Positions 49,008-59,693 of a stretch of 64,000 bases of DNA are shown in pieces; positions within the stretch are counted from its first letter, which is position 1, and every line of letters begins with the position of its first letter. The stretch is from assembly GCA_017304945.1 (NCBI GenBank), contig JAFKLG010000064.1:1-64000 (forward strand). Direction: 5' to 3'. Source of the stretch: Rhodospirillales bacterium (lineage in GTDB: Bacteria; Pseudomonadota; Alphaproteobacteria; Acetobacterales; Acetobacteraceae). Under the pieces are notes generated by a model. The model was not told the DNA's origin and ran no database searches. It worked only from the letters and a program-made list of their open reading frames with translations. The translations under genes were made by a program, and so were the position numbers.

Positions 49008-49137
49008 GTCATCCCGCCTGTCGGCCTCGGCGCTGATCCCAGCTCAGGGGGGCGGTGAGGAAGTCTGGAGCAGCGATGGGAATGCGGGATCCAGCAATCT
49101 CCGGCTCAGTGGCGCCCAGTGCTGCGTGCCCACCTGT

Positions 49138-51849
49138 TCAAGCGCCAGGCTGCTCGAGGTTCCGCAGCGCGCGGCGCTCGAAGGCCACCGCGCCGCTGGC
49201 GGCGGCAAGCGTTGCAGCACGTTGCAGGAGATCGTCCGCCCTGCGTTCGCGGCCCTGCCGTCGTCGCACCAATCCCATGACCCGCATGACCTCGGGATAG
49301 CACCACCGCTCTTCCCGCCGCGCCATTCCCGCCGCGATCACAACGTTCTCCGCCGCCAGTTCCACCCGGCCTTGCGCCAACGCCACCTCGGCCAGCATGC
49401 ACCGGAACATCGGCATACGGATCAGCACGTTGCCCGCCGTCAACTCGTCCAACGCGAGCCGCATCTCATCCAAGCCTTGAGGCCCTCGCAGCACGCCCCC
49501 GAAGAAGCGGCAGAGCGGACCCCATGTGGCGATTGACTGGCGGCCGACGCTGCGGACCAGGCGGGCCAAATGGCGTTCTCCGACGTCGAATCGTCCCGTC
49601 CACAGCGCGACCGGGATCACCGCCTGCGCCAGCGCATTCGCCTCCGAGACGGGGTGGTCCATCAGGATGGCCGCCTCCAGCGCGGCCTGGGCATGTGCGG
49701 CCGCGTCGGTCGGCCGGCCGCACACCCAGGACACCAGCGCCAGCGACACGCGGATTCCGACATGGTGGTCCATCTGGAAGCGCGAGATGCGCGGTCGGCG
49801 CGTCGGGTTATCATACCGGCGGGCAAGCTGCTCCAGCTTCTCGCGCGCGTCCCTTACTTCTCCGCAATAGAAGCCCGTTATCAGCCTCAGTCGCTCCCCA
49901 GCGGCGCCCGCAGCCTGATCGTTCGCCTGCTCCGCCACGGCCTCGAACTGCGCGATGTCGGCCAGCGCCAGGCGGTGGCGGCCATTGAAGGAGCGCAGCG
50001 AGGCCAGACCCCAGAGCGCGCGCAAACGGTAATCCGTGTCCCCGGCCTGGTCCGCAAGTCGGAGGCTCTCCTTCCACACTCCCTCCGCATCGGGATCCAG
50101 CCGTTTGGTGAACGCCATGCTCCAGGCATGCGCCGTCGTGAGCTTCATCTGGAGGCTGACATCGCAGCTGGCAAAGCCCGGGGACCGTAGCGCTCGTCGC
50201 ACGCGAAGCCGGCTCTCACCGATCGAGGAGATCTCGTCCCACAGCGGGATCGCCACCGCCGTGAGCCGAATGCCGAGATCCGGGTCGGCGCCGTCGCCGA
50301 ACGCCCAGTCGATGGCGTTGCGCAGATCGTTGAGGTAGCGGCCATGCAGCGCGTTCCACTCTTCCCGCACGCGCCACCGCCATTCGACCTCGGCGGCGGC
50401 GAACTTGTCGAGCAGGAAGCAGGCATGAGCTGCCGCGGCGGCCTGCCACTCGCCCGCGCGCCTCAACCGCGCGGCCGCATAGCGACGCGTGGTTTCGAGC
50501 AGGCGGTAGCGCAGTTCGCCATCGGCGTAGCCTGCCGACACAAGCGACTTGGCGGTCAGGCTTTCGAGACTGGCCATCACGGTCTCTGGTGTCGATCCGC
50601 GTGCGCTCGCCATGCCGATCGCGTCGGCCACGGTGAAACTTCCGGCGAACAAGGAGACGAACCGCAGCGTCCCGGCCTCTTCGGGCGACAACAGCCGGTA
50701 GCTCCAGTCCAGTGTTGCCATGAGGGTCTGCTGCCGGATCGGTGCCTCTGCGGGTCCGCAGCTCAGCGGCTCGAAACTATCCTCGAGCAGCGCGAGCAGC
50801 GCGCGCGGCGGGCGGCTCTGTAGCTGTGGAGCGGCAAGTTCGATCGCCAGCGGCAGCCCATCCAGTTGGCGGCAGATCGCGGAAATCGCCTCCATATCGG
50901 CTTCGGCAATCACCGGAACGCCCGCATCGGCGGCGCGGGACAGGAACAACTGGACCGATGGGAAGGCGCGCGCCTCCGCACTGTTGATGGATGCGTCGGA
51001 ATCGGGGCACGGCAGCGGCGAGAGCCGCAAGACCGCTTCGGCGCGGCATCGCAGCGGCTCACGGCTGGTGGCGAGCACGGCAACGCTGGGTGCGTGCTCG
51101 TAGAGATGGTCGGCGACGAGCGCTGCTGCGTTCAGCACGTGCTCGCAATTGTCGAGTACCACCAGGCTGCGGCGCGCACCCAATGCCTCCACGATTCCTG
51201 CCATGAGATCGTTCAGGTTGCCGCCGGCCCCAATCGCCATGGCGACGGCGGCCGGAACGAACTGCGGATCGCTCACCGACGCGAGGTCGACGAAACACGG
51301 GGCGTCGGGATAGGCCGCAATTGCCTGCCGCGCCGCGGCCAGCGCCACGGTGGTCTTTCCGACGCCAGCCGTGCCGACCACGGTGACCAGCCGACGTTCG
51401 GCAAGCAGCTCGACGATCCGCGCCACCTCGCTGGTGCGGCCGATCACCTGGTTTGCTCCCGGGGCCCGGGGCAGCGCCGAAATGGCGAACTGCGCCGTCG
51501 CCCCAGAGCCCTCCACGTGCACGGGCGCGACAAAGCGGTAGCCTCGGCCCGGCACGGTGGCGATGTAAGGTCCTTCCCCGCCGACGCCGTGCAGCGCTCG
51601 CCGAAGGGCGGCGATGTTCACCTTCAGGTTGCCCTCATGGACATGAGTGTCCGGCCACGCATGACGGATCAGGGCCGTCTTGCCCATGAGCTCACCCGGT
51701 CGCTCGACCAGCAGCCGAAGCAACTCCAGGGCCCGACTGCCCAGCGGGACCGGGCGGCCACCATGCAGCAACAGTTGTTGACCGGGCACCAGCCGGAACG
51801 CCTCGAAGCGATAGACCCGCCCAGTGGACCCGCCTCTCGATCCGCCCAT
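49138..51849 (-). CDS. Winged-helix ATPase transcriptional regulator
   Basis: A 903-residue protein. Residues 12-108 are an OmpR/PhoB-type winged helix (LGSRALELLRLLVERPGELM, HAWPDTHVHEGNLKVNIAAL, GRGYRFVAPV). Residues 135-430 are a STAND-type ATPase: Walker A VGTAGVGKTTVA, SLVVLDNCEHVL as Walker B, and RQLDGLPLAIELAA. The rest is helical repeats (TPR-like). Such proteins sense ligands and activate nearby operons. It diverges from the aldehyde oxidoreductase operon, so that is the likely target. Confidence 0.9.
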   Translation of the reverse strand: MGGSRGGSTGRVYRFEAFRLVPGQQLLLHGGRPVPLGSRALELLRLLVERPGELMGKTALIRHAWPDTHVHEGNLKVNIAALRRALHGVGGEGPYIATVPGRGYRFVAPVHVEGSGATAQFAISALPRAPGANQVIGRTSEVARIVELLAERRLVTVVGTAGVGKTTVALAAARQAIAAYPDAPCFVDLASVSDPQFVPAAVAMAIGAGGNLNDLMAGIVEALGARRSLVVLDNCEHVLNAAALVADHLYEHAPSVAVLATSREPLRCRAEAVLRLSPLPCPDSDASINSAEARAFPSVQLFLSRAADAGVPVIAEADMEAISAICRQLDGLPLAIELAAPQLQSRPPRALLALLEDSFEPLSCGPAEAPIRQQTLMATLDWSYRLLSPEEAGTLRFVSLFAGSFTVADAIGMASARGSTPETVMASLESLTAKSLVSAGYADGELRYRLLETTRRYAAARLRRAGEWQAAAAAHACFLLDKFAAAEVEWRWRVREEWNALHGRYLNDLRNAIDWAFGDGADPDLGIRLTAVAIPLWDEISSIGESRLRVRRALRSPGFASCDVSLQMKLTTAHAWSMAFTKRLDPDAEGVWKESLRLADQAGDTDYRLRALWGLASLRSFNGRHRLALADIAQFEAVAEQANDQAAGAAGERLRLITGFYCGEVRDAREKLEQLARRYDNPTRRPRISRFQMDHHVGIRVSLALVSWVCGRPTDAAAHAQAALEAAILMDHPVSEANALAQAVIPVALWTGRFDVGERHLARLVRSVGRQSIATWGPLCRFFGGVLRGPQGLDEMRLALDELTAGNVLIRMPMFRCMLAEVALAQGRVELAAENVVIAAGMARREERWCYPEVMRVMGLVRRRQGRERRADDLLQRAATLAAASGAVAFERRALRNLEQPGA

Positions 51850-52014
51850 GCGTTTCCCTGCCTGTGCTTCAGATTAGATTCCCTGCCCACGGAAGTCGCG
51901 CAACACAACGGAGCGAGATCGAACTGCCGGAATGCTACGCGGATTCACCACGCTTTACGACGACGCCGCACGCGCCGATGGCAGGCTGGGGTCGAGCAGC
52001 CGCCGGGAGCCCGC

Positions 52015-52566
52015 ATGCCGCAAAGCAACATGAACCCCCCCGCCGCGTCAGGGATGACGCCGGTCCGTTTCATCACGGTGAACGGCGAGCAGCATTCTCC
52101 ACCCGAGGATCCCCGCACCACACTGCTCGATTTCCTGCGTGAGCAGCTGGACCTGACAGGCACCAAGAAGGGCTGCGACCAGGGGCAGTGCGGCGCCTGC
52201 ACCGTGCTGGTGAACGGCACACGTATCAACGCCTGCCTCACGCTGGCGATCATGCATGTGGGGGACGAGGTAACGACGGTGGAAGGCTTGGGCAAACCCG
52301 ATGCCCTGCATCCGTTGCAGCGGGCGTTCGTTACGCATGACGGCTATCAGTGCGGCTACTGTACACCCGGCCAGATTTGTTCCGTCATCGGCGCGCTGGC
52401 CGAGATCGATCGCGGCGTGCCTAGCCATGTCACGGGCGACCTCAGCGCGCCAATGATCACCACCCGGCTCGAGATGCGCGAACGGATGAGCGGCAACATC
52501 TGCCGCTGCGGCGCCTACTCCAACATCCAGGATGCAATCGCAGAGTTCGTTGGAGAGCCACGATGA
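52015..52566 (+). CDS. Aldehyde/xanthine dehydrogenase [2Fe-2S] subunit (PaoA-like)
   Basis: A 183-residue protein with two [2Fe-2S] clusters: [18 protein letters not shown] plus INAC, and QCGYCTPGQ plus [12 protein letters not shown]. It passes electrons from the molybdenum site to FAD. PaoA normally has a Tat signal; none is visible here ([19 protein letters not shown]), so the enzyme is probably cytoplasmic. Coupled to the FAD subunit by ATGA. Confidence 0.93.
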   Translation: MPQSNMNPPAASGMTPVRFITVNGEQHSPPEDPRTTLLDFLREQLDLTGTKKGCDQGQCGACTVLVNGTRINACLTLAIMHVGDEVTTVEGLGKPDALHPLQRAFVTHDGYQCGYCTPGQICSVIGALAEIDRGVPSHVTGDLSAPMITTRLEMRERMSGNICRCGAYSNIQDAIAEFVGEPR

Positions 52567-53528
52567 GGGCATTCACCTACCAGCGTGTCGCCGCCACCGC
52601 GGAGGCGACGGCCGCGCTCGCGCGCATTCCCGGGGCCAAGTTGCTCGCCGGCGGCACGAACCTGCTCGACCTGATGAAGCTGGAGATCGAGGCGCCGACG
52701 CACCTCATCGACATTCGTGACCTGGATTTGGCGCGCATCGAAGATACCGCCGCAGGCGGGCTGCGGATCGGTGCACTGGTCAGCAATACCGACTTGGCCT
52801 CCGATGCGCGGATCAAGCGGCACTACCCGGTGATCAGCCGCGCAATCGTTTCGGGCGCCACGGGACAGCTACGGAACAAGGCAAGCACGGCGGGCAACCT
52901 GCTGCAGCGCAACCGCTGCCCGTATTTCTATGACACCGACCAACCCTGCAACAAGCGCCTTCCGGGGTCGGGTTGTTCCGCGATCGACGGGGCGTCGCGC
53001 GGGCTCGCCGTGATCGGCACCAGTTCCGCCTGCATCGCAACCTATCCCGGCGACCTCGCGGTGGCGCTGCGCCTGCTCGACGCAGAGATCGAGACGGTTG
53101 ATGCGGCCGGGCGGACCAGAACGCTGCCGATCGCCGATTTTCACCGCCTGCCGGGCGACACGCCGCAGATCGAGACCGCGCTGCAACCGAGCGAACTGAT
53201 TACGGCCGTGATTCTGCCGCCTCCGCTCGGAGGACGGCACTTCTATTTGAAAGTGCGCGACCGCGCGTCCTACGCCTTCGCCCTGGTGTCGGTTGCCGCC
53301 GTGCTGCACCCGGACCGCACCGGGCGTATCGCGTTCGGCGGAGTGGCGCCGAAGCCGTGGCGGGTGGAGCAGGCCGAGGCAGCATTGCAAGACAGCGCGG
53401 AAGCGGTCGTCTCGATCGCGTTCGATGGCGCTACTCCAACGGAGCAGAACGCCTTCAAGGTCCCGCTCGCGGCACGCGCGCTCGCTTCGGTCATTGCTCG
53501 GGCCAGGGAGTCCTCCGATGCGGTTTGA
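52563..53528 (+). CDS. Aldehyde/xanthine dehydrogenase FAD subunit (PaoB-like)
   Basis: A 321-residue protein of the FAD-binding_5/CO dehydrogenase flavoprotein type: [19 protein letters not shown] at the FAD site and [19 protein letters not shown]. Cysteines in [21 protein letters not shown] match the extra [4Fe-4S] cluster of PaoB. This places the enzyme with the PaoABC aldehyde oxidoreductases rather than plain xanthine dehydrogenases. Its end overlaps the start of the large subunit by 11 bp. Confidence 0.92.
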   Translation: MRAFTYQRVAATAEATAALARIPGAKLLAGGTNLLDLMKLEIEAPTHLIDIRDLDLARIEDTAAGGLRIGALVSNTDLASDARIKRHYPVISRAIVSGATGQLRNKASTAGNLLQRNRCPYFYDTDQPCNKRLPGSGCSAIDGASRGLAVIGTSSACIATYPGDLAVALRLLDAEIETVDAAGRTRTLPIADFHRLPGDTPQIETALQPSELITAVILPPPLGGRHFYLKVRDRASYAFALVSVAAVLHPDRTGRIAFGGVAPKPWRVEQAEAALQDSAEAVVSIAFDGATPTEQNAFKVPLAARALASVIARARESSDAV

Positions 53529-55740
53529 TGAACCGGCACTGCGCAATCCGATCGACGACTTGACCGTTTTCGGCCGGCCGGTCGCGCGGATCGAAGGGCC
53601 GCTCAAGGTGACGGGTGCAGCCCGCTATGCCTATGAGCGGACCGAACTCGGCAAGGCGGCCTATGGCGTCGTGGTGGGAGCGGCCATCCCGAAAGGACGC
53701 ATCCGCGCGATCGATCGCACGGCCGCGCTGGCGTCTCCTGGCGTATTGGGTGTGATCACCACGCTGGACCACGACAGGCTGCCCACGGCCGACATGTGCG
53801 CCGCCACGCTGTTCGGTGGCGACGTAATCCAGCATCACCACCAGGCGATGGCGGTCGTCGTCGCCGACACGTTCGAGCAGGCGCGCGCGGCGTCGCGGCT
53901 GCTGTCGGTGACTTACGAGCGAGCGGAGGGGCGGTTCGTGCTCGCGGACGAGGAACCCCGCGCGGAGGCCGCGCCCGACACGGAGAATGGAGGGCCAGAT
54001 GCGCCCGACATCGACGTGGTGGGCGATTTCGAAGCGGCGTTCCGAGCTGCGCTGGTCAGGCTCGAGCAGACCTATACGACGCCGTACGAGAGCCCCGCGA
54101 TGATGGAGCCGCACGCGTCGATGGCGGCGTGGCAGGGCGACCACGTGACGATCTGGACATCGAACCAGATGGTGAACTGGGCAGTCCGCGACATTCCCCG
54201 CGCGTTGGGCATCCCAGCGGAGAACGTTCGCGTGCTGTCGCCGTATGTGGGTGGCGGATTCGGGGCGAAGCTGTTCATCCGCTGTGACGTCGTGCTGGCC
54301 GCCCTTGCCGCGCGCGCACTCGGCCGTCCGGTCAAGGTCACGCTGCATCGGCCGGTGATCTTCAACAACACTTCACATCGATCAGCGACAATCCAGCGGA
54401 TCCGTCTCGCGGCAGGTTCGGATGGGAAGCTGACCGGGATCTCCCACCGCGGGCTGAGCGGCAATCTGCCCGGCGGCTTGGCCGAGATGGCGACCTCTCA
54501 GACGAAGCTCCTCTACGCCGCCCCCAACCGCGAGATCGGCATGCGGATGGCGACGCTCGACCTGCCGGAGAGCAACTTCATGCGTGCGCCGGGTGAAGCG
54601 CCCGGACTCATGGCGCTGGAAGTCGCGATGGACGAGATGGCCGAGAAACTCGCCATGGACCCGATTGCATTCCGGATCCTGAATGACACGCCAGTGGACC
54701 CGCATGTGCCCAATCGCCGGTTTTCCGAACGGCACCTCGCGGAGTGCCTGCGCGTCGGGGCAGAGCGCTTCGGCTGGTCGGCACGCCAAGCTCGACCGGC
54801 GGGAGTTCGCGACGGACGCTGGTTGGTCGGCATGGGCGTCGCATCAGCGATCCGCAACGCCATCCCGATGTCTTCCGGCGCGCGGGTCCGGCTGGAACGG
54901 TCCGGCCGCCTGACGGTCGAGACCGACATGACCGATATCGGCACTGGCACGTACACCATCCTGGCGCAGACCGCGGCCGAGATGCTTGGCGTCACGCCGG
55001 CGGATGTCGGCGTCACCCTCGGCGATTCCAATCTGCCGCGGGCGGCCGGGTCGGGGGGGCAGTGGGGCGCGGCAAATGCGACCGGCGGCGTGTTCGCCGC
55101 CTGCGTGAAACTGCGAGAGGCGATCGCCGCCCGGCTCGGATTTCCCGCCGCGCAGTGCACGTTCGCCGACCACCATGTGCGATCCGGCAACGACACGACA
55201 TCCCTGGCCGAGGTGGCGCAACGGGGCGAGCTGATCGGTGAGGACCTGATCGAGTTCGGTGACCTGGGTAAGCGGTTCCAGCAATCGACGTTCGGCGCAC
55301 AGTTCGCCGAGGTCGGTGTCGACGCCTTCACAGGCGAGATCAGGGTCCGTCGCATGCTGGCCGTGTGCGATGCGGGCCGGATCATCAATCCGGTCACGGC
55401 GCGCAGCCAGGTGATCGGCGGCATGACGATGGGGATCGGGGCCGCGTTGATGGAAGACCTTGGGCTCGATGCCAAGCGTGGTTTCTTCGTCAACCACGAC
55501 ATGGCCGGCTACGAGGTGCCCGTCCATGCCGACGTCCCGCATCTGGATGTCGTGCTCCTCGATCATCCGGACGCCCTTGCGTCCCCGACCAAGGCAAAGG
55601 GGATCGGGGAGCTCGGCATGTGCGGGGCCGCGCCCGCGATCGCCAACGCCGTCTACAACGCGACGGGTGTGCGGATACGGAACTATCCCATCACGCTCGA
55701 CAAGCTGCTGCACGAGCTGCCGCCACTCTCGGCACTCTGA
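53518..55740 (+). CDS. Aldehyde/xanthine dehydrogenase molybdopterin subunit (PaoC-like)
   Basis: A 740-residue protein. [21 protein letters not shown] starts the ald_Xan_dh_C1 domain; [20 protein letters not shown] and [23 protein letters not shown] follow; the C-terminal [24 protein letters not shown] holds the catalytic Glu. It oxidises aldehydes, probably aromatic ones, at a molybdenum-cytosine-type cofactor. No PaoD/XdhC maturation gene is nearby, so that must be supplied elsewhere. Confidence 0.95.
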   Translation: MRFDEPALRNPIDDLTVFGRPVARIEGPLKVTGAARYAYERTELGKAAYGVVVGAAIPKGRIRAIDRTAALASPGVLGVITTLDHDRLPTADMCAATLFGGDVIQHHHQAMAVVVADTFEQARAASRLLSVTYERAEGRFVLADEEPRAEAAPDTENGGPDAPDIDVVGDFEAAFRAALVRLEQTYTTPYESPAMMEPHASMAAWQGDHVTIWTSNQMVNWAVRDIPRALGIPAENVRVLSPYVGGGFGAKLFIRCDVVLAALAARALGRPVKVTLHRPVIFNNTSHRSATIQRIRLAAGSDGKLTGISHRGLSGNLPGGLAEMATSQTKLLYAAPNREIGMRMATLDLPESNFMRAPGEAPGLMALEVAMDEMAEKLAMDPIAFRILNDTPVDPHVPNRRFSERHLAECLRVGAERFGWSARQARPAGVRDGRWLVGMGVASAIRNAIPMSSGARVRLERSGRLTVETDMTDIGTGTYTILAQTAAEMLGVTPADVGVTLGDSNLPRAAGSGGQWGAANATGGVFAACVKLREAIAARLGFPAAQCTFADHHVRSGNDTTSLAEVAQRGELIGEDLIEFGDLGKRFQQSTFGAQFAEVGVDAFTGEIRVRRMLAVCDAGRIINPVTARSQVIGGMTMGIGAALMEDLGLDAKRGFFVNHDMAGYEVPVHADVPHLDVVLLDHPDALASPTKAKGIGELGMCGAAPAIANAVYNATGVRIRNYPITLDKLLHELPPLSAL

Positions 55741-55923
55741 CCGGACGCCACGCGTGTTCACCGCGGATGGGCGCGCAAGGGCCTTCGCGTCCCTCTCCGC
55801 GCCTGCCACCCGGCACGGCCTCGCCCTCGTGGTGCCGCGAGCCCCCCGTCTCCCTTGCGCCAGGGCGGGTTTCATGCACGAGTTCCGGCAGAATTGGGGC
55901 ATGCCCCGGGGCGGAGGATGACC

Positions 55924-56865
55924 ATGGAAGACCCGACCACCGACATCGACGCACTGCTCGGTTTCGCGCCGGACTACGACTCGCCGATCCCGTACATGCA
56001 GCGCACCCGTGAATACTACAAGGCGATCGGCTACACGACGCCGTATCGCTGGGCCCACTACCTGCAGGCGCCGTTCGCACCGTTTCAGAAGAAACTGGCC
56101 GCGGCGCGGATCGCCATCATCACCACCGCCGCCCCGTTCCAGCCGGACAAGGGCGACCAGGGGCCGGGCGCCGCCTACAATGGCAGCGCCAAGTTCTACC
56201 AGCCCTACTCGAAGGACAGCACGCAGCCCTACGACCTGCGGATCTCCCATATCGGCTACGACCGCACCCACACCACCGCTACCGATTCCAACACCTGGTT
56301 CCCGCTGCCCGCGCTGCAGCGTGCCGTCGCCGCGGGCCGGGTCTGCGCCATCGCCCCGCGCTTCCATGGCGCGCCCACCAATCGCAGCCACCGCGTGACG
56401 GTGCAGACCGACGCGCCGGAGCTGCTGCGGCGGGTGCAGGAGGACGGGGCCGACGCGGTGCTGCTGGTGCCGAACTGCCCGGTCTGCCACCAGACCGTCA
56501 GCCTGGTCGCGCGCCACATCGAGGCGGCGGGCATCCCGACCGTGGTCATGGGCTGCGCCAAGGACATCGTCGAGCACGCCGCGGTGCCGCGCTTCCTGTT
56601 CAGCGACTTCCCGCTGGGCAACAGCGCCGGCAAGCCGCACGACGTCACCTCCCAGGACCAGACGCTGGAACTGGCGCTGCGCCTGCTGGAGGGAGCGGTC
56701 GGCCCGCGCACGACGATGCAGTCGCCGATCCGCTGGGCCGAGAGCGGCGACTGGAAGCTCGACTACCTGAACCTGGAGCGCATCGGGCCGGAGGAACTGG
56801 CGCGCCGCCGCGCCGAGTTCGACCGCCAGAAGGAGCTGGCGCGCCCCAATCGGGTCGCTGCCTGA
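55924..56865 (+). CDS. Glycine/sarcosine/betaine reductase B-like protein (non-selenoprotein)
   Basis: A 313-residue protein of the GrdB-like group (YMQRTREYYKAIGYTTPYRWA, AARIAIITTAAPFQPDKGDQ, LRISHIGYDRTHTTATDSNTW). In true GrdB a selenocysteine lies in a UxxC motif; here NCPVCHQT gives Cys185 and Cys188. ATG 55924 is six bases after GGAGG. These aerobic relatives are of unknown function; the CoA transferase after it suggests a shared carboxylic acid pathway. Confidence 0.85.
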   Translation: MEDPTTDIDALLGFAPDYDSPIPYMQRTREYYKAIGYTTPYRWAHYLQAPFAPFQKKLAAARIAIITTAAPFQPDKGDQGPGAAYNGSAKFYQPYSKDSTQPYDLRISHIGYDRTHTTATDSNTWFPLPALQRAVAAGRVCAIAPRFHGAPTNRSHRVTVQTDAPELLRRVQEDGADAVLLVPNCPVCHQTVSLVARHIEAAGIPTVVMGCAKDIVEHAAVPRFLFSDFPLGNSAGKPHDVTSQDQTLELALRLLEGAVGPRTTMQSPIRWAESGDWKLDYLNLERIGPEELARRRAEFDRQKELARPNRVAA

Positions 56866-56958
56866 GCCATCGCTGCAACCGCGGATCAACGCGGAGATGA
56901 CCGCGGGGCGTGGGCGCCGCCAGGCACCCATGTCCACCGCGAGCCGGAGGAACGTGCC

Positions 56959-58161
56959 GTGACTGAAGCCAAGCGCCCGTTCGAGGGGGTCCGCATCCTC
57001 GACTTCACCCAGGTTCTCGCCGGTCCGTACGGCTCCTTCCAGCTCGCCTTGCTGGGCGCCGACGTGATCAAGGTGGAGCGCCGGGAAGGGGAGGACATGC
57101 GGCGCACGCCGCTGTCGCGCGAATGGGCGGAGCGCGGCATGGCGCCCTCCTGGCTCGCGATCAACGGCAACAAGCGCAGCCTGACGCTCGACCTGCAGAA
57201 GCCGGCGGCGGTGGAGATCATCAAGAAGCTCGCCGCCGAGGCGGACGTGGTGATGGAGAATTTCCGCGGCGGCGTGATGGACCGGCTGGGCATCGGCTAC
57301 CAGGCGCTCTCGGCGGTCAATCCGCGGCTGATCTATTGCTGCATCTCTGGGTTCGGCCAGACCGGCCCCTCCAGCAACGAGGCCGGCTATGACGGCAAGA
57401 TCCAGGCGATGTCCGGGATCATGGCGATCACCGGCCACAAGGAGATGGGGCCGACCCGCGCCGGCTTCGCGGTCTGTGACGTGCTGTCCGGCATGACGGC
57501 GGCGTTCGCGGTGTCCTCCGCCCTGTTCCAGCGGACGCATACGGGGCAGGGGCAGTTCATCGACGTGTCGATGCTGGAGGCGAGCCTCGCCTTCCTGTCC
57601 ACCCAGGTCGCCGATTTCACCGTCGCCGGGCATCGGCAGGAGCAGTTCGGCAACCAGGCGATCAGCCGCAAGGTGACGGCGAACCTGTTCAAGGCGAAGG
57701 ACAGCCACCTGCTGCTGGCGGTGAACGACGAAAAGCAGTTCCGCGCGCTGATCACCACGCTGGGCTGCACGGAGGTGTTCGACGACCCCCGCTTCGCCGA
57801 CTGGTTCACCCGCAAGGAGAACGAGGCGGCGCTGCGGGAGATCATCGAGAAGGCGCTCGCCTCCGACGATGCGAAATCCTGGGAGAAGCGGCTGAACGCC
57901 GCCGGGGCACCGAGTGCGAGCATCTGGACGGTCGAGGAGATCATCGACCACCCGCAGATCGCCGCGCGCGACGTGCTGCAGACGGTCGAGAGCCCGTATG
58001 GGCCGATGCGGCTGATGGGATCGGGGTTCAAGCTCGCCCATGGCGGCGGCAAGCTCGACACGCTCGCCCCGCCGCTCGGGGCCCACACGGACGCGATCCT
58101 GGGCGAGTTGGGCTACGACGAGCGGGCCATTGCGGCGCTGCGGTCGGACGGGGTGGTGTGA
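56959..58161 (+). CDS. CaiB/BaiF family CoA transferase
   Basis: A 400-residue class III CoA transferase: FEGVRILDFTQVLAGPYGSFQLALLGADVIKVE, NKRSLTLDLQKPAAVEIIKKL, ADVVMENFRGGVMDRLGIGY (with the family's catalytic Asp region) and YDGKIQAMSGIM. It moves CoA between carboxylic acids. The start is GTG with GGAGG upstream. Substrate unknown; same strand as the GrdB-like gene, 93 bp apart. Confidence 0.95.
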   Translation: MTEAKRPFEGVRILDFTQVLAGPYGSFQLALLGADVIKVERREGEDMRRTPLSREWAERGMAPSWLAINGNKRSLTLDLQKPAAVEIIKKLAAEADVVMENFRGGVMDRLGIGYQALSAVNPRLIYCCISGFGQTGPSSNEAGYDGKIQAMSGIMAITGHKEMGPTRAGFAVCDVLSGMTAAFAVSSALFQRTHTGQGQFIDVSMLEASLAFLSTQVADFTVAGHRQEQFGNQAISRKVTANLFKAKDSHLLLAVNDEKQFRALITTLGCTEVFDDPRFADWFTRKENEAALREIIEKALASDDAKSWEKRLNAAGAPSASIWTVEEIIDHPQIAARDVLQTVESPYGPMRLMGSGFKLAHGGGKLDTLAPPLGAHTDAILGELGYDERAIAALRSDGVV

Positions 58162-58280
58162 GGGGCGACGTGTCCCTGGGGCTCGGTGCGGGCGGGCGCG
58201 CGGCCCGCACCGCTTGAGTGTGGGGGGTTCTCGGTGTGAACCGGGGAGGCCTCGCCGGCCAGGGGGTATGAAGTCGTGGG

Positions 58281-58415
58281 TGGCCGGGCCAAGCCCGGCC
58301 ATGACACGGGGGCGATGCGCCCGGCATGACACGTGCCGCGACACGCGGCCATGACACGGGGGCGCGATGCGCCCGACCATGACACGCGCTGTGACACGCG
58401 GCCATGACACGGGCG
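58281..58415. repeat. Palindrome plus 50-bp tandem repeat
   Basis: TGGCCGGGC CAA GCCCGGCCA (58281-58301) is a perfect hairpin of the kind scattered through alphaproteobacterial genomes. From it run GCCATGACAC-starting units at 58298, 58348 and 58401, about 50-53 bp each, built of CATGACACG and GATGCGCCCG blocks. It fills the gap between two convergent genes and can act as a terminator for both. A similar, weaker palindrome is near 60522-60544. Confidence 0.6.
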
Positions 58416-58428
58416 GGGAGAGGCGGTC

Positions 58429-59574
58429 CTAGCCTCCCAGTGCCCGTTTCGCGACCCCCGCCAGGAAGCCGCTGGCGGCGGGCAGGATCGCGTCGTTGAA
58501 GTCGTAGTTGGAGTTGTGCAGCTCGCGCCCGCCCTCGGCTGGCCCGTTGCCGATCCATACGAACGCACCGGGCCGCTCCGCGAGGAACCAGGAGAAGTCC
58601 TCCCCGGTCATCGCCGCCTGCATGTCGCGGCGCAGCGGCAGGCCGGCCGCCAGCACCGCCTCGGCCGCCATGTCGCGCTCCGCCGGCGTGTTCGCGGTCA
58701 CCAGGTTGCCGCGCGGGATCCGCGTCTCGATCTGCACGCCGAAGGTCTGGGCGACACCCGCCGCAACCCGCGCGATCGCCTCCTCGACCTGGTCGCGCAC
58801 CGCCTCCCGCAAGGTGCGCATGGTGCCGCGCATCACCGCCTCGCCGGGGATCTGGTTCGCCGCCGTGCCGGCCTGGATCGTCGCCATCGAGATCACCGCG
58901 CTATCCAGCGGGTCCACGTTGCGGGAGACGATCGTCTGCAGCGCGAGCAGCAGATGGGCGGCGGCGATCATCGGGTCGCGCGTCATGTGGGGCAGGGCGG
59001 CGTGGCCGGAATGACCCTTCACCACGATTTCGATCCGCGAGCCCGACGCCATGACGGCGCTGTCGTGCACCGCGACGGTGCCGGCCTCGAGCCCCGGCCA
59101 GTTGTGGTAGCCGAAGATCGCCTCCATCGGAAACCGCTCGAACAGCCCGTCCGCGATCATCGACTTGGCACCGCCGCCGCCTTCCTCGGCGGGCTGGAAC
59201 ACGAACTGCACCGTGCCGGTCCAGGACGGGTCGCGTGCGAGCAGCGCGGCGGCCCCGAGCAGGGAGGTGGTGTGGCCGTCATGGCCGCAGGCATGCATGA
59301 CGCCGGGGTTGGTGGAGGCATGCGGCACGCCGGAGGTTTCGACGATCGGCAGCGCGTCCATGTCGGCGCGCAGCCCCACGCTGCGGTTGGAGCTGCCGCG
59401 GCTCAGCGTCGCCACCACGCCATGGCCGCCGACCCCGGCGACGAACGGGATCCCGAGTTCCTGCAGCCGTGCCTGGACGAAGCGCGCGGTTTCGGCCTCG
59501 TGCAGCGTAACTTCGGGATGGGCGTGCAGGTGTCGCCGCCATTGCGTCAGGGTGTCGGCGAGGGCTTGGTCCAT
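58429..59574 (-). CDS. M20 family amidohydrolase (hippurate hydrolase-like)
   Basis: A 381-residue protein: LTQWRRHLHAHPEVTLHEAET, SVGLRADMDALPIVE, HACGHDGHTTSLLGAA, VQFVFQPAEEGGGGAKSMI and GHSGHAALPHMTRDP. Metal ligands and the catalytic Glu pair are in place (HACGHDGH, PAEEG). It splits N-acyl amino acids. ATG 59574 gives the standard MDQALADTLTQW start. Confidence 0.95.
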   Translation of the reverse strand: MDQALADTLTQWRRHLHAHPEVTLHEAETARFVQARLQELGIPFVAGVGGHGVVATLSRGSSNRSVGLRADMDALPIVETSGVPHASTNPGVMHACGHDGHTTSLLGAAALLARDPSWTGTVQFVFQPAEEGGGGAKSMIADGLFERFPMEAIFGYHNWPGLEAGTVAVHDSAVMASGSRIEIVVKGHSGHAALPHMTRDPMIAAAHLLLALQTIVSRNVDPLDSAVISMATIQAGTAANQIPGEAVMRGTMRTLREAVRDQVEEAIARVAAGVAQTFGVQIETRIPRGNLVTANTPAERDMAAEAVLAAGLPLRRDMQAAMTGEDFSWFLAERPGAFVWIGNGPAEGGRELHNSNYDFNDAILPAASGFLAGVAKRALGG

Positions 59575-59693
59575 GGTCGCTCCGATCGGCTCTTCGTCCC
59601 GGATGCTGCACCCGTCGGCGTGGTTGGGGAAGCGCCGGCCGGAAAGCATGATATCCGCGTGACATCGGGCCGCTGCCGCGCCAGGATCAGGAC

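Noticed and set aside
55924..56865. Selenoprotein reading of the GrdB-like gene
   Set aside because: The frame is open throughout and the key position is a normal Cys codon, so no recoded TGA is needed.
54844..58410. 1188-codon open frame antisense to four genes
   Set aside because: It crosses several genes with clear families and intergenic gaps; no start signal or domain supports it.
58298..58415. CRISPR-like array
   Set aside because: Units are contiguous tandem copies without unique spacers, and no cas genes are present.
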